Both the position numbers and the translations under genes were made by a program. 64,000 nt of DNA from Acidimicrobiia bacterium (GTDB taxonomy: Bacteria; Acidobacteriota; Terriglobia; Bryobacterales; Bryobacteraceae), in assembly GCA_016871315.1 (NCBI GenBank), contig VFZE01000003.1, positions 1 through 64,000 on the forward strand, in the 5' to 3' direction. Shown in pieces: positions 15,241 through 23,241 of this stretch. The notes beneath the pieces were generated by a model that worked only from the letters and a program-made list of their open reading frames with translations, did no database searches and was not told where the DNA came from. The stretch's first letter is position 1; the number at the start of each line of letters is the position of its first letter.

Positions 15241-16349
15241 AGATCACCAAGGTTGAAACTCTCTACCTCCGCCAGGCGGAGGTCAAGTGGCAATGCGATT
15301 CCGGCCAGGACGCCCTCATCGTCCGCGTCCACACCGACGCCGGCATCACCGGCATCGGCGAAGTCGACTCCAACCCCATGGCCGTGAAAGGCGCGATTGA
15401 CGGGCCTTTCTCGCACACCACCGCCACCGGCCTCGCGCAAGTGGTCATCGGCGAGGATCCCTTTGAAACCGAAAAGCTCTGGCACAAGATGTACCGCGCC
15501 AACATCTATGGCGGACGCCGCGGCGCGGGCTTCCATGCCATCTCCGGCATCGACATCGCGCTGTGGGACATCAAGGCGAAGGCGCTCGGCGTGCCCGTGT
15601 GGAAACTGCTCGGCGGTGGATTCCATCAAAAGATCCGTTGCTACGCCAGTTCGCTCTTCGGACCCACGCCGGAAGCTACCGGCGATCTCGCCCGCCGTTA
15701 CCGCGACCAGGGCTTCACCGCTGTCAAGTTCGGATGGGATCCCATGGGCCAGGATGAGGCAACCGACATTGCACTCGTCAGAGAAGCCCGCCGCGGCCTC
15801 GGCCCCGACGCCGACCTCTGTATCGACGCCGGCCTGGTCTGGGACGCCAAGACCGCCATCCAGCGCGCCCGCGCCTTCGCCGAATACAACCCCTTCTGGC
15901 TCGAGGAGCCACTCCGCCCGGACGACTACGACGGCTACCGCAAGCTTGCTGAAGCCACCCACATCCGCATCGCCGCCGGCGAGGAGGAGTCCGGACGCGC
16001 CATGTTCCTGGACCTCATGGACCGCGGGAAGATCGATGTCGTCCAGGTTGATCTCACCCGCTGCGGCGGCTTCACCGAAGCGATGAAGATCGCCGCCCTC
16101 GCCTGGGATCGAGGCTTACCCGTTGCGAATCATGGATTTACAACTTATGTCAACGTCGCGGCCGCCCTCCACTGGCTCAATTCCATCCCCAACGCGCTTA
16201 TCTGCGAATTCGTCGCCGAAGAGCAAACCAACCTCCGCGAATCGGTCACGCGTCAGAAGCTCCGCGCCCGCGATGGCTTCCTCGAGATCCCTCAGGAGCC
16301 CGGCCTGGGCATCGATCTCGATGAGGAGGCTATCCCGCGATTCCTCTAA
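15237..16349 (+). CDS. Mandelate racemase/muconate lactonizing family enzyme
   Basis: A 370-residue enolase-superfamily enzyme. Candidate catalytic residues: K164 (AVKFGWDP), D197 (LCIDAGL), E223/E224 (WLEEPLRP), E249 (AAGEEES) and H299 (VANHGFTT). The second Lys of the KxK motif of mandelate racemase is Gly here, so acid-sugar dehydratase chemistry is more likely than racemisation. No signal peptide, unlike the paralogue at 3980-5206. It overlaps the preceding isomerase gene by four bases; the pair probably converts an acid sugar or lactone in the cytoplasm. Confidence 0.83.
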   Translation: MKITKVETLYLRQAEVKWQCDSGQDALIVRVHTDAGITGIGEVDSNPMAVKGAIDGPFSHTTATGLAQVVIGEDPFETEKLWHKMYRANIYGGRRGAGFHAISGIDIALWDIKAKALGVPVWKLLGGGFHQKIRCYASSLFGPTPEATGDLARRYRDQGFTAVKFGWDPMGQDEATDIALVREARRGLGPDADLCIDAGLVWDAKTAIQRARAFAEYNPFWLEEPLRPDDYDGYRKLAEATHIRIAAGEEESGRAMFLDLMDRGKIDVVQVDLTRCGGFTEAMKIAALAWDRGLPVANHGFTTYVNVAAALHWLNSIPNALICEFVAEEQTNLRESVTRQKLRARDGFLEIPQEPGLGIDLDEEAIPRFL

Positions 16350-16376
16350 ACCCGCTTTCCTTAGGTCGCTGGTTTG

Positions 16377-16416
16377 AGCGGCTCCGACACCACCAAGTCC
16401 CTGAGCCGCTGGCTTT
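16377..16416 (+). terminator. Possible terminator after the racemase-like gene
   Basis: AGCGGCTC (16377-16384) and GAGCCGCT (16403-16410) are inverted repeats separated by 18 bases and followed by GGCTTTT, a short T run. Position just after the stop at 16349 fits transcription termination. The long loop weakens the call. The remaining bases to 16507 hold no recognised gene. Confidence 0.35.
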
Positions 16417-16507
16417 TAGGCGCCGATTTCCCATGCCATTCTGCCTGAGGAACCGTCGTAAGACCTGCGCCTGCGATCCGCTCTTAGACTATTGATCATG
16501 AAAGAGG

Positions 16508-16536
16508 TTGACAGCCTAAGACATCTCCCTTACAAT
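16508..16536 (+). promoter_or_regulatory. Near-consensus sigma70 promoter of PEP-CTERM gene
   Basis: TTGACA at 16508-16513 and TACAAT at 16531-16536 are separated by exactly 17 bases. Predicted transcription begins near 16543, about 85 bases before the ATG at 16630, where a GGAGGAG ribosome-binding sequence precedes the start. It is the closest match to consensus in this window. Confidence 0.7.
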
Positions 16537-16629
16537 TGTCTATTGTTAGGAGGAGGGTCGTTGCCTTCCCTTTGTAGATCATATCGAGACCTCATTCCAC
16601 CGAGAATGGGACCACGGAGGAGATCGCCG

Positions 16630-17514
16630 ATGACTGTTGTGTGCCGAGTTTCATATTTCAGCGCATTGTTGTTGTCGCTCGCTGGCTTGGCCCAGGCAAG
16701 CCACACACCACCCAATGCCTGTCACGTTACGGATTCAAATATATTCCTGAACAACGGAACCGTTGGCGGCACTCACGGCTGTACCCACATTGACAAGGTC
16801 TTCATTAATTTCTCGACCGCCGGATCTACTAGCAATGGCATCTTGAATTTTTTGCCTGGTGACGGGAACATCGAGTTCATGGGGGTTGGAAGCAGCGCCA
16901 GTGCAAGCACCTTCGCGACTTCCCTGGGGATTCGCTTCTGGACGGCTGGGAACGGTTCCGCGAGTGACTGGGCGGCTTCTACATCCGCTGATGCGAACGG
17001 CCTGTGGTGGGACTCCAGAATACGTTATGACGTTCAAATCGCTGCCGGTGACCCCAACTTGATCTACGGCGCCTACTTAGGGATTGCCAATCTGACGGTG
17101 ACCGGCACATATACTGGTGTTGGCATTACGCCAGTTGCCAACGGCCCCACTTTCCTTCCGGGACTCACGATTCTCAAGGAGATCTGCCCTGGTTCGCTGA
17201 ATGTTGCTTTTGCTGAGAATTGCAGCGGGAAGGTCACCTTGACTTTGAGTTTCACCGCAAGCTCCAACAGCAGCAGTACTTCCGCGTCCTTCAATACTCC
17301 CCAGACTAACCTGTTTGTTCGTGACCGGATTTTCTGGCATGCGGGAAACAGCAACAATACCCGTAGCTTTTCCCTCGATGACGGTAACGCATCCGTGGCC
17401 ACATCCTGGATCGAAAACCGCTACCTTCAAGTGCCGGAACCCTCCAGCTTTCTGCTGGTGGCCCCAGCTTTTATCGGTCTCGGTATTCTCCGCCGCCGCA
17501 AAAAACCAGCCTGA
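16630..17514 (+). CDS. PEP-CTERM sorting domain protein
   Basis: A 294-residue exported protein. The signal peptide is SYFSALLLSLAGLAQA and the C-terminus is a PEP-CTERM signal: the PEP motif in VPEPSSFLLV, a hydrophobic segment (APAFIGLGIL) and the basic end RRRKK. This signal targets proteins to an exosortase (EpsH) that cleaves and attaches them at the cell surface. The middle is Ser/Thr/Asn-rich and beta-like, with no recognised domain. Its start is set by the GGAGGAG site 8 bases before the ATG at 16630; the frame open farther upstream lies in the 5' leader. Codon usage is more relaxed than in neighbouring genes. No exosortase is in the window. Confidence 0.88.
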   Translation: MTVVCRVSYFSALLLSLAGLAQASHTPPNACHVTDSNIFLNNGTVGGTHGCTHIDKVFINFSTAGSTSNGILNFLPGDGNIEFMGVGSSASASTFATSLGIRFWTAGNGSASDWAASTSADANGLWWDSRIRYDVQIAAGDPNLIYGAYLGIANLTVTGTYTGVGITPVANGPTFLPGLTILKEICPGSLNVAFAENCSGKVTLTLSFTASSNSSSTSASFNTPQTNLFVRDRIFWHAGNSNNTRSFSLDDGNASVATSWIENRYLQVPEPSSFLLVAPAFIGLGILRRRKKPA

Positions 17515-17571
17515 GCCTCACGCCCAACGGCTCCCGCACGCGTCCACCACGCTACAATAGGTTGAAACCCT

Positions 17572-17817
17572 ATGAAAGCGCGCGTCTTCGTCTCCCTCAA
17601 GAAAACCGTCCTCGATCCCCAGGGCCAGACCATCCAGTCCGCCCTCGCCGGCCGCGGCTATTCCTCCATCGCTCACGTCCGCCAGGGCAAATTGTTCGAG
17701 ATTGAACTCTCCCCTGAGACAGATCGCGACTCCGCGCACAAAGATCTAGAGGAAATCGCGCGCGAGGTCCTCGCCAATCCTGTCATCGAGGAGTTCCGGG
17801 TCGAGCTGCTCGATTAA
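17572..17817 (+). CDS. purS: Phosphoribosylformylglycinamidine synthase subunit PurS
   Basis: An 81-residue protein of the usual PurS length. [20 protein letters not shown] and the [18 protein letters not shown] segment match the ferredoxin-like fold that bridges PurQ and PurL in the three-subunit FGAM synthase of purine biosynthesis (glutamine + FGAR + ATP to FGAM). purQ and purL are not in the window. glmS follows 11 bases downstream; both proteins use glutamine as amide donor. Confidence 0.9.
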   Translation: MKARVFVSLKKTVLDPQGQTIQSALAGRGYSSIAHVRQGKLFEIELSPETDRDSAHKDLEEIAREVLANPVIEEFRVELLD

Positions 17818-17828
17818 CTGTTGTCATC

Positions 17829-19679
17829 ATGTGTGGAATCGTAGGCTACATCGGCAAACGCAGCGCCGCCCCCATCATTCTTGACGGTCTGAAGCGCTTG
17901 GAATACCGCGGCTACGACTCGGCCGGCCTCGCCCTACTTAACGAAGCGGGCCAGCTGGTTGTGCGCCGCGCCTCCGGCAAGCTGCGTAATCTCGAGGAAG
18001 CCGTCCGCGACAACCCCGTCAGCGGCACCTACGGCATCGGCCACACACGCTGGGCGACGCACGGCCGCCCGACGGAGGAGAACGCCCATCCCCACTGCGG
18101 CTCCCGCAACGATGTGGTTGTGGTCCACAACGGCATTGTCGAAAACTACCTCCCTCTGAAACAGCAGCTGGAAGCCGAAGGCCACAAGTTCGTCTCGGAA
18201 ACCGACACGGAGGTGATTGCCCACCTTATCGAAAAATACCTGAACGGCAACCTCGAGGATGCGGTGCGCAAGGCGGTGCGCGAGCTTACGGGGGTCTTCG
18301 CCCTCGGCATTATCTCTAAAACAGATCCCGGCAAAATTGTCGGCGCGCGCTCCGGGCCCCCCGCCGTCATCGGCCTCGGCGAGGACGAATACTTCCTCGC
18401 CTCCGACGTCCCGGCCGTGCTCAGCCACACCCGCGACATGATCTTCCTCGACGACGGCGACCTCGCTGTGATCACCGAGGGTGGCGTCCGGCTCACGGAC
18501 TTTGAAGGCAAGCCGGTCAAGCGCCAGGTCTCGCGCATCCTCTGGGACCCCATCATGGCCGAAAAGGGCGGATACAAGCATTTCATGCTCAAGGAAATCT
18601 TTGAGCAGCCCCGCGCCGTTCGGGATACGATGCTCGGCCGCCTTTCCCAGGAGTCCGGCCACGTCTTCCTCGATGAAGTCAATCTCACCGAAGACGAGTT
18701 CCGCCGGTTTGACTCGGTCCGCCTGGTCGCCTGCGGCACCAGCTGGCACGCCGCCCTCGCCGGCAAGTTCATGATCGAAAAACTTGCCCGCATTCCCGTC
18801 GAAGTCGACTACGGCAGCGAGTTCCGCTACCGCGATCCGATCGTTGACGAGAAGGTCCTCACCGTCGTCATCTCTCAATCCGGGGAAACCGCCGACACGC
18901 TCGCCGCGCAGCGCGAAGCCAAGCAGAAGGGTTCGAAAACTCTCGCCATCTGCAACGTCGTGGGCTCGATGATTACGCGCGAAGCCGTCGGCGCGCTGAT
19001 GACCCATGCCGGCCCGGAGATCGGCGTGGCCTCCACCAAGGCTTTCACCGCGCAGCTCACCGCCATGTTCCTGCTCGCCCTTTACCTCGCCCAGGTGCGC
19101 AAGCCCGATGACGCCCTCCCCGCTATCGCCCAGGAACTGCTCCGCATCCCCGGCAAAATGGAAACCGTGCTCTCGAGCGACGCCTATTATGAGGAGCTCG
19201 GACGCACGCTCTTCCGCGCCACCGACTTTCTCTTCCTCGGCCGCGGCATCCATTACCCCATTGCGCTGGAAGGCGCTCTCAAGCTGAAGGAGATCTCCTA
19301 CATCCACGCCGAAGGCTACCCCGCCGGGGAAATGAAGCACGGCCCCAACGCCCTGATCGATGAGCACCTCCCCGTCGTTGTGTTGGTCACGCGCGACCCG
19401 GATTCGGAAGCCAGCTTCCTCCGCTACGAAAAAACACTATCCAACATTCAGGAGGTCAAAGCACGCGCCGGCATCGTCGTCGCCGTCGCCTGCGAGCCCG
19501 ACGTGGCCGAGGTCCGCAAAGTCGCCGACCACGTCATCTCCATCCCCGCCACCAATGAGCTGCTGCTGCCGCTGCTCGAAATCGTCCCTTTGCAGCTGCT
19601 CGCCTACCACATCGCCGTGCGCCGCGGCTGCGATGTCGACCAGCCCCGCAACCTCGCCAAATCCGTTACCGTCGAATAG
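17829..19679 (+). CDS. glmS: Glutamine--fructose-6-phosphate aminotransferase (isomerizing)
   Basis: A 616-residue enzyme converting fructose 6-phosphate and glutamine to glucosamine 6-phosphate, the entry to peptidoglycan and lipopolysaccharide amino sugars. The N-terminal class II amidotransferase begins [11 protein letters not shown], with Cys2 as the nucleophile, and contains YRGYDSAG and [11 protein letters not shown]. Two SIS sugar-isomerase domains follow ([57 protein letters not shown]). It ends [13 protein letters not shown], the family C-terminus containing the catalytic Lys. Full length. Its stop overlaps the GTG of yjbQ by one base. No glmS ribozyme was seen upstream; purS precedes directly. 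Confidence 0.96.
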   Translation: MCGIVGYIGKRSAAPIILDGLKRLEYRGYDSAGLALLNEAGQLVVRRASGKLRNLEEAVRDNPVSGTYGIGHTRWATHGRPTEENAHPHCGSRNDVVVVHNGIVENYLPLKQQLEAEGHKFVSETDTEVIAHLIEKYLNGNLEDAVRKAVRELTGVFALGIISKTDPGKIVGARSGPPAVIGLGEDEYFLASDVPAVLSHTRDMIFLDDGDLAVITEGGVRLTDFEGKPVKRQVSRILWDPIMAEKGGYKHFMLKEIFEQPRAVRDTMLGRLSQESGHVFLDEVNLTEDEFRRFDSVRLVACGTSWHAALAGKFMIEKLARIPVEVDYGSEFRYRDPIVDEKVLTVVISQSGETADTLAAQREAKQKGSKTLAICNVVGSMITREAVGALMTHAGPEIGVASTKAFTAQLTAMFLLALYLAQVRKPDDALPAIAQELLRIPGKMETVLSSDAYYEELGRTLFRATDFLFLGRGIHYPIALEGALKLKEISYIHAEGYPAGEMKHGPNALIDEHLPVVVLVTRDPDSEASFLRYEKTLSNIQEVKARAGIVVAVACEPDVAEVRKVADHVISIPATNELLLPLLEIVPLQLLAYHIAVRRGCDVDQPRNLAKSVTVE

Positions 19680-20098
19680 TGATCCAATCCACGCACCGGC
19701 TCACCGCCAGCACCCGCGGCAAGGGTTTCTACGACGTGACCGCCGAAATCGCCAGCTGGCTTTCCTCCACCGGCATCCGCGAAGGCCTGCTCACCGTCTT
19801 CCTCCAGCACACCTCCGCGTCGCTCCTTATCCAGGAAAACGCCGACCCCGACGTCGTCCATGATCTCGAGCGGTTCTTCTGCAAGATCGCGCCCGAGGAC
19901 AACTCTCTCTACCGCCACACCATCGAAGGCCCCGACGACATGCCTGCCCACATCCGCGCCGCCCTCACCCAAAGCCACCTCTCCATCCCCATCCTCGACG
20001 GCCGCATGGCCCTCGGCACATGGCAAGGCATCTACCTGTTCGAGCACCGGCGCCATCCTCACCGCCGCAACATCATCCTCCACGTCCACGGCGCGTAG
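19679..20098 (+). CDS. yjbQ: YjbQ family (UPF0047) protein, secondary thiamine-phosphate synthase type
   Basis: A 139-residue protein of the YjbQ/UPF0047 family, annotated elsewhere as having secondary thiamine-phosphate synthase activity. Family motifs visible: FLQHTSASLLIQENADPDV and the HLSIPILDGRMALGTWQG segment followed by the His-rich C-terminus HRRHPHRRNIILHVHG. The start is GTG at 19679, overlapping the glmS stop (TAGTG). Physiological role is uncertain. Confidence 0.85.
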   Translation: MIQSTHRLTASTRGKGFYDVTAEIASWLSSTGIREGLLTVFLQHTSASLLIQENADPDVVHDLERFFCKIAPEDNSLYRHTIEGPDDMPAHIRAALTQSHLSIPILDGRMALGTWQGIYLFEHRRHPHRRNIILHVHGA

Positions 20099-20186
20099 CT
20101 TCTTCCGTATCCGCGTTCATCGGCGTTGATCAGCGGCCATTCCTACGTCCACAACTCAACTCCATCTCTACCTGTCTCAGCGCCCT

Positions 20187-20630
20187 CTATGGCGAACTGA
20201 TAAGTTCTTGCATATCATCCGGGGCGATTTCGCGGAAGTGCTTCACGTTGAACGTATACAGCCTTGTGCATCCCGCCTTGCGCGCCGACCGGATATGGAT
20301 CAAGTCGTAGATTCGTCCGCCAACCAGGCCATTCCGGCTGCCCTCGGCCACCACATTCCTGTATTCGCTCGCCGTCAGGCTCACCAGTTCAACCTTCGCC
20401 AGCAGGAGCTCCTCGATCATCCGCCAGCAATCGCCTGGAGTGATCAGTAGTGGCGAAGGGGCGCGCGTCAACACCGCATAAACCTCGGCCAGACCATGCG
20501 CACTCAGAACGGCGGTTTCCTTCCTGCTGAAAGTGCCGTTCAGCAAAGCCGCGGCTGGAGCATGGTGCGGGTGATCCCTCACCAGGCTCGCCACGATCAC
20601 CGACGTATCAAAGAATAGACGCGCCTTCAA
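20187..20630 (-). CDS. vapC: PIN-domain ribonuclease toxin (VapC family)
   Basis: A 147-residue PIN-domain endoribonuclease. The first acidic residue is in RLFFDTSVIV (Asp8), the second in HGLAEVYAVLTR (Glu49), and the C-terminal cluster is in YDLIHIRSA. VapC toxins cleave tRNA or rRNA unless bound by VapB. The ATG at 20630 overlaps the vapB stop by four bases. It ends the operon; 88 bases between it and yjbQ (convergent) hold only a short pyrimidine-rich spacer. Confidence 0.85.
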   Translation of the reverse strand: MKARLFFDTSVIVASLVRDHPHHAPAAALLNGTFSRKETAVLSAHGLAEVYAVLTRAPSPLLITPGDCWRMIEELLLAKVELVSLTASEYRNVVAEGSRNGLVGGRIYDLIHIRSARKAGCTRLYTFNVKHFREIAPDDMQELISSP

Positions 20631-20887
20631 CGCGACCAGATCTCCCGGATCCGGGCGTCACGGTCTTCTTCCACCGCCTTCGTCAAATCGTAGCCCGCCG
20701 GCAGCTTGCCTGTGTGCACGAGAAGATGGCCTTCTCTTGCCAGCGCCGGCTTTCGCTCCTTCCTTCGCAGCAGAATCCCATCCGGTGCTTCGCGAATCTC
20801 CAACTCCGTCCCCGCCTGCCAGCCGTGACGCAAGCGGGTCGGCTTGGGAACCACGATCCGCCCGGCGCTGTCGATTTTGACTTCCAT
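20627..20887 (-). CDS. vapB: AbrB/MazE-type antitoxin (VapB)
   Basis: An 86-residue DNA-binding antitoxin. Its SpoVT/AbrB swapped-hairpin domain is at the start: MEVKIDSAGRIVVPK, LRHGWQAGTELEIRE. The C-terminal half (LPAGYDLTKAVEEDRDARIR) is the toxin-neutralising segment. The ATG at 20887 is chosen so that the domain begins at residue 1 and the palindromic operator at 20905-20924 lies fully upstream; an in-frame ATG at 20911 would put the start inside it. It overlaps vapC by four bases. Confidence 0.85.
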   Translation of the reverse strand: MEVKIDSAGRIVVPKPTRLRHGWQAGTELEIREAPDGILLRRKERKPALAREGHLLVHTGKLPAGYDLTKAVEEDRDARIREIWSR

Positions 20888-20904
20888 ACCATAAGAATTA
20901 CCAT

Positions 20905-20924
20905 TTGCCATCTGTAGATGGCAA
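20905..20924. promoter_or_regulatory. Palindromic operator of vapBC
   Basis: TTGCCATCT (20905-20913) and AGATGGCAA (20916-20924) form a perfect 9-base inverted repeat with a 2-base centre, 18 bases before the chosen vapB ATG. Outer CCATT (20901-20905) and AATGG (20926-20930) extend the symmetry imperfectly. This position and form are typical of the VapBC autoregulatory operator. Confidence 0.65.
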
Positions 20925-21040
20925 CAATGGCTGGTTTCTCCCGCCCGCCGCAGGCCCTCCCCACACCCGGCAACGCCCCTCGATAAGGATTGAAAACGCT
21001 CCGCATATTCCGATTCACCCTTGTGATATCATCGCCCAAA

Positions 21041-22081
21041 ATGAGCAATAATTACCCGAAACTCCACAACGCCATGTGGCCCGGCCTCGTCGGCAAAGGT
21101 CCCGATTCCGAGCCCCCCATCTCGCTCGACACCATGCTCGATCTCACCGCCGCCGCCGAGGTCAACGGCGTCAAGTTCGACGGTGTCGATCTCTTCCTGG
21201 CCGACCCGCACACCTCCATCGACTCCTCGAACGACGACATTAAGAAGCTCGCCGATAAGATCCGCTCCAAGGGTTTCGCCGTCGGCTCTCTCGTCGCTCC
21301 CGTATGGCCACCCACGGGCGGCGGCTCCGCCATGGGCGCCGAAGCCGAGCGCAAGCAGTTCATCGAGCAGGTGCGCAAGTCCTGCCACATCGGGGCAAAG
21401 CTCCGCGAGCTCGGCGTACGCTCCTCCGGCGTGGTGCGCATCGATTCGGCCTGTGGCGTCGGCGGCTGGGCCGAGGATCCCGCCACCGGTACCCGCAAAA
21501 TTGCCGAAACCTTCCGCCAGGCCTGCGACGTCGCAGATAGTTACGGAGAGAAACTGGCCGCCGAAGGCGAAATCTGCTGGGGCGGCATGCATAGCTGGAA
21601 GGCGATGCTCGATCTGCTGGAGGAAACCGCGCGCCCGCAAACTCTCGGCTTTCAGGCCGACATGGCCCACACGCTTCTGTACACCCTCGGCTACAACGCT
21701 CCCGAACACCGCATCGTTCCGGAGAACTTCAACTGGGAGCCTGGAGTGCTCGACCAAAGCCTCAAGAAGCTCACCGCCGCGCTCCGCCCCTGGACCACCG
21801 ATTTCCACGTCGCCCAGAACGACGCCACCGTCAAGGGCATGGGTTCGCACGACAAGACCGGCCGCCACTGCCAGGTGAACGACCCCAACGGCAAGCTCGA
21901 CGTGCCCCGCCACGCCGGCTTCTGGCTCCGCGATGAGAACGGCAACCTCACCAGAAAGATGCGCCACATCTGCTGGGACGGCTGCATGTTCCCCAACGAC
22001 GTCATGATGAACCCGCAAACATGGCGCGACATTCTCGCCGCCATGATCGCGGTCCGCGACGCGCACGGCTGGTCGGAGTAA
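21041..22081 (+). CDS. TIM-barrel sugar isomerase/epimerase family protein
   Basis: A 346-residue cytoplasmic protein of the xylose-isomerase-like TIM-barrel superfamily ([61 protein letters not shown]). The ATG at 21041 is chosen because upstream sequence is noncoding in character. A Gfo/Idh/MocA oxidoreductase follows after 6 bases; isomerase plus Gfo/Idh pairs typically work on oxidised sugars or cyclitols, such as 3-keto sugars or inositols. The specific substrate is not visible. Confidence 0.75.
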   Translation: MSNNYPKLHNAMWPGLVGKGPDSEPPISLDTMLDLTAAAEVNGVKFDGVDLFLADPHTSIDSSNDDIKKLADKIRSKGFAVGSLVAPVWPPTGGGSAMGAEAERKQFIEQVRKSCHIGAKLRELGVRSSGVVRIDSACGVGGWAEDPATGTRKIAETFRQACDVADSYGEKLAAEGEICWGGMHSWKAMLDLLEETARPQTLGFQADMAHTLLYTLGYNAPEHRIVPENFNWEPGVLDQSLKKLTAALRPWTTDFHVAQNDATVKGMGSHDKTGRHCQVNDPNGKLDVPRHAGFWLRDENGNLTRKMRHICWDGCMFPNDVMMNPQTWRDILAAMIAVRDAHGWSE

Positions 22082-22087
22082 ACCAAC

Positions 22088-23239
22088 ATGCGAGCCAGAA
22101 AAAAACTCAACATCGGACTTGTGGGCTACGGCTTCATGGGCCGCACCCACTCCAACGCCTTCCGCAAGGTCAACAACTTCTTCGACGTCGCTTTCGAGCC
22201 CGTGCTGAAATGCGTCTGCGCACGCGACGGCGCCAAGGCCGACGCCTTCGCCAAACAGTGGGGCTATGAATCGTCGGAAACCGACTGGCGCAGGCTGATC
22301 GCGCGCAAGGATATCGACCTCATCGATATCGCCAGCCCGAACGACACTCACGCCGACATCGCCATTGCCGCCGCCAAGGCCGGCAAGATGATCCTCTGCG
22401 AGAAGCCGCTTGCTCGCAATGCCTATCAGGCCGAAAAAATGGTCAGCGCCGTCAAGAAGGCCGGCGTCGCCAACATGGTCTGGTACAACTACCGCCGCGT
22501 ACCCGCCGTCACGCTCGCCAGGCAACTCATCGGCGAAGGCCGCCTCGGCCGCATTTTCCATTACCGCGCCAAGTTCCTCCAGGACTGGACCATCTCCAAG
22601 GACCTGCCCCAGGGCGGCGCCGGACTCTGGCGGCTGGACGTCAAGGTGGCCGGCTCCGGCGTCACCGGTGATCTGCTCGCCCACTGCATCGATACCGCGA
22701 TGTGGCTCAACGGCCCCATCGACAAGGTGACGGCGATGACCGAGACCTTCATCAAGCAGCGCAAGCACACCCTCACCGGCAAGGTGCAGAAGGTCGGCAT
22801 CGACGACGCCAGCGCTTTCCTCGCCCGCTTCTCCAACGGCTCATTGGCGACCTTCGAATCGACACGCTACGCCCGCGGCCACAAGGCCCTCTACACTTTC
22901 GAGATCAACGGCGAGCATGCCTCCATCTTCTGGGATCTCCATGATCTGCACCGTCTCCAGTACTTCGATCATCGCGACGAGGGCAAGGTGCGCGGGTGGC
23001 GTTCCCTCCACATCACCGATGGGGATCATCCCTACATGAAGAACTGGTGGGTGCCCGGCCTGCAAATCGGATACGAGCACACATTCATCCACCAGGTTGC
23101 CGACTTTCTGGAGGGGCTCGACACCGGAAAAATGCCCAGGCCGGATTTCCGCGACGGGCTCGCCACGGACTATGTCACCGATGCGGTGCTTGCTTCGGCC
23201 AAGAGCGGCCGCTGGGTGACAGTGAAAAAACCGAAATAG
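22088..23239 (+). CDS. Gfo/Idh/MocA family oxidoreductase
   Basis: A 383-residue NAD(P)-dependent sugar oxidoreductase. Rossmann domain: [19 protein letters not shown] at residues 7-25, then [15 protein letters not shown] and the substrate lysine in [10 protein letters not shown]. The C-terminal alpha/beta domain contains [19 protein letters not shown], with the catalytic His. No signal peptide. It lies 6 bases after the TIM-barrel isomerase gene and 2 bases before the repeat-protein gene, so the three are one transcription unit. Confidence 0.9.
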   Translation: MRARKKLNIGLVGYGFMGRTHSNAFRKVNNFFDVAFEPVLKCVCARDGAKADAFAKQWGYESSETDWRRLIARKDIDLIDIASPNDTHADIAIAAAKAGKMILCEKPLARNAYQAEKMVSAVKKAGVANMVWYNYRRVPAVTLARQLIGEGRLGRIFHYRAKFLQDWTISKDLPQGGAGLWRLDVKVAGSGVTGDLLAHCIDTAMWLNGPIDKVTAMTETFIKQRKHTLTGKVQKVGIDDASAFLARFSNGSLATFESTRYARGHKALYTFEINGEHASIFWDLHDLHRLQYFDHRDEGKVRGWRSLHITDGDHPYMKNWWVPGLQIGYEHTFIHQVADFLEGLDTGKMPRPDFRDGLATDYVTDAVLASAKSGRWVTVKKPK

Positions 23240-23241
23240 CC

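Noticed and set aside
17515-17571. glmS-type ribozyme before purS/glmS
   Set aside because: The gap is 57 bases and lacks the ribozyme core; glmS is directly preceded by purS.
17934-19367. 477-codon minus-strand frame opposite glmS
   Set aside because: glmS motifs are complete on the plus strand; the opposite frame has no recognisable protein features.
20099-20186. Intergenic sequence resembling a dispersed 'CGCGTTCATC' repeat
   Set aside because: Only one copy in this window, so a repeat family cannot be supported.
21029-22768. 579-codon minus-strand frame
   Set aside because: Antisense to the isomerase and Gfo/Idh genes, both of which have clear motifs.
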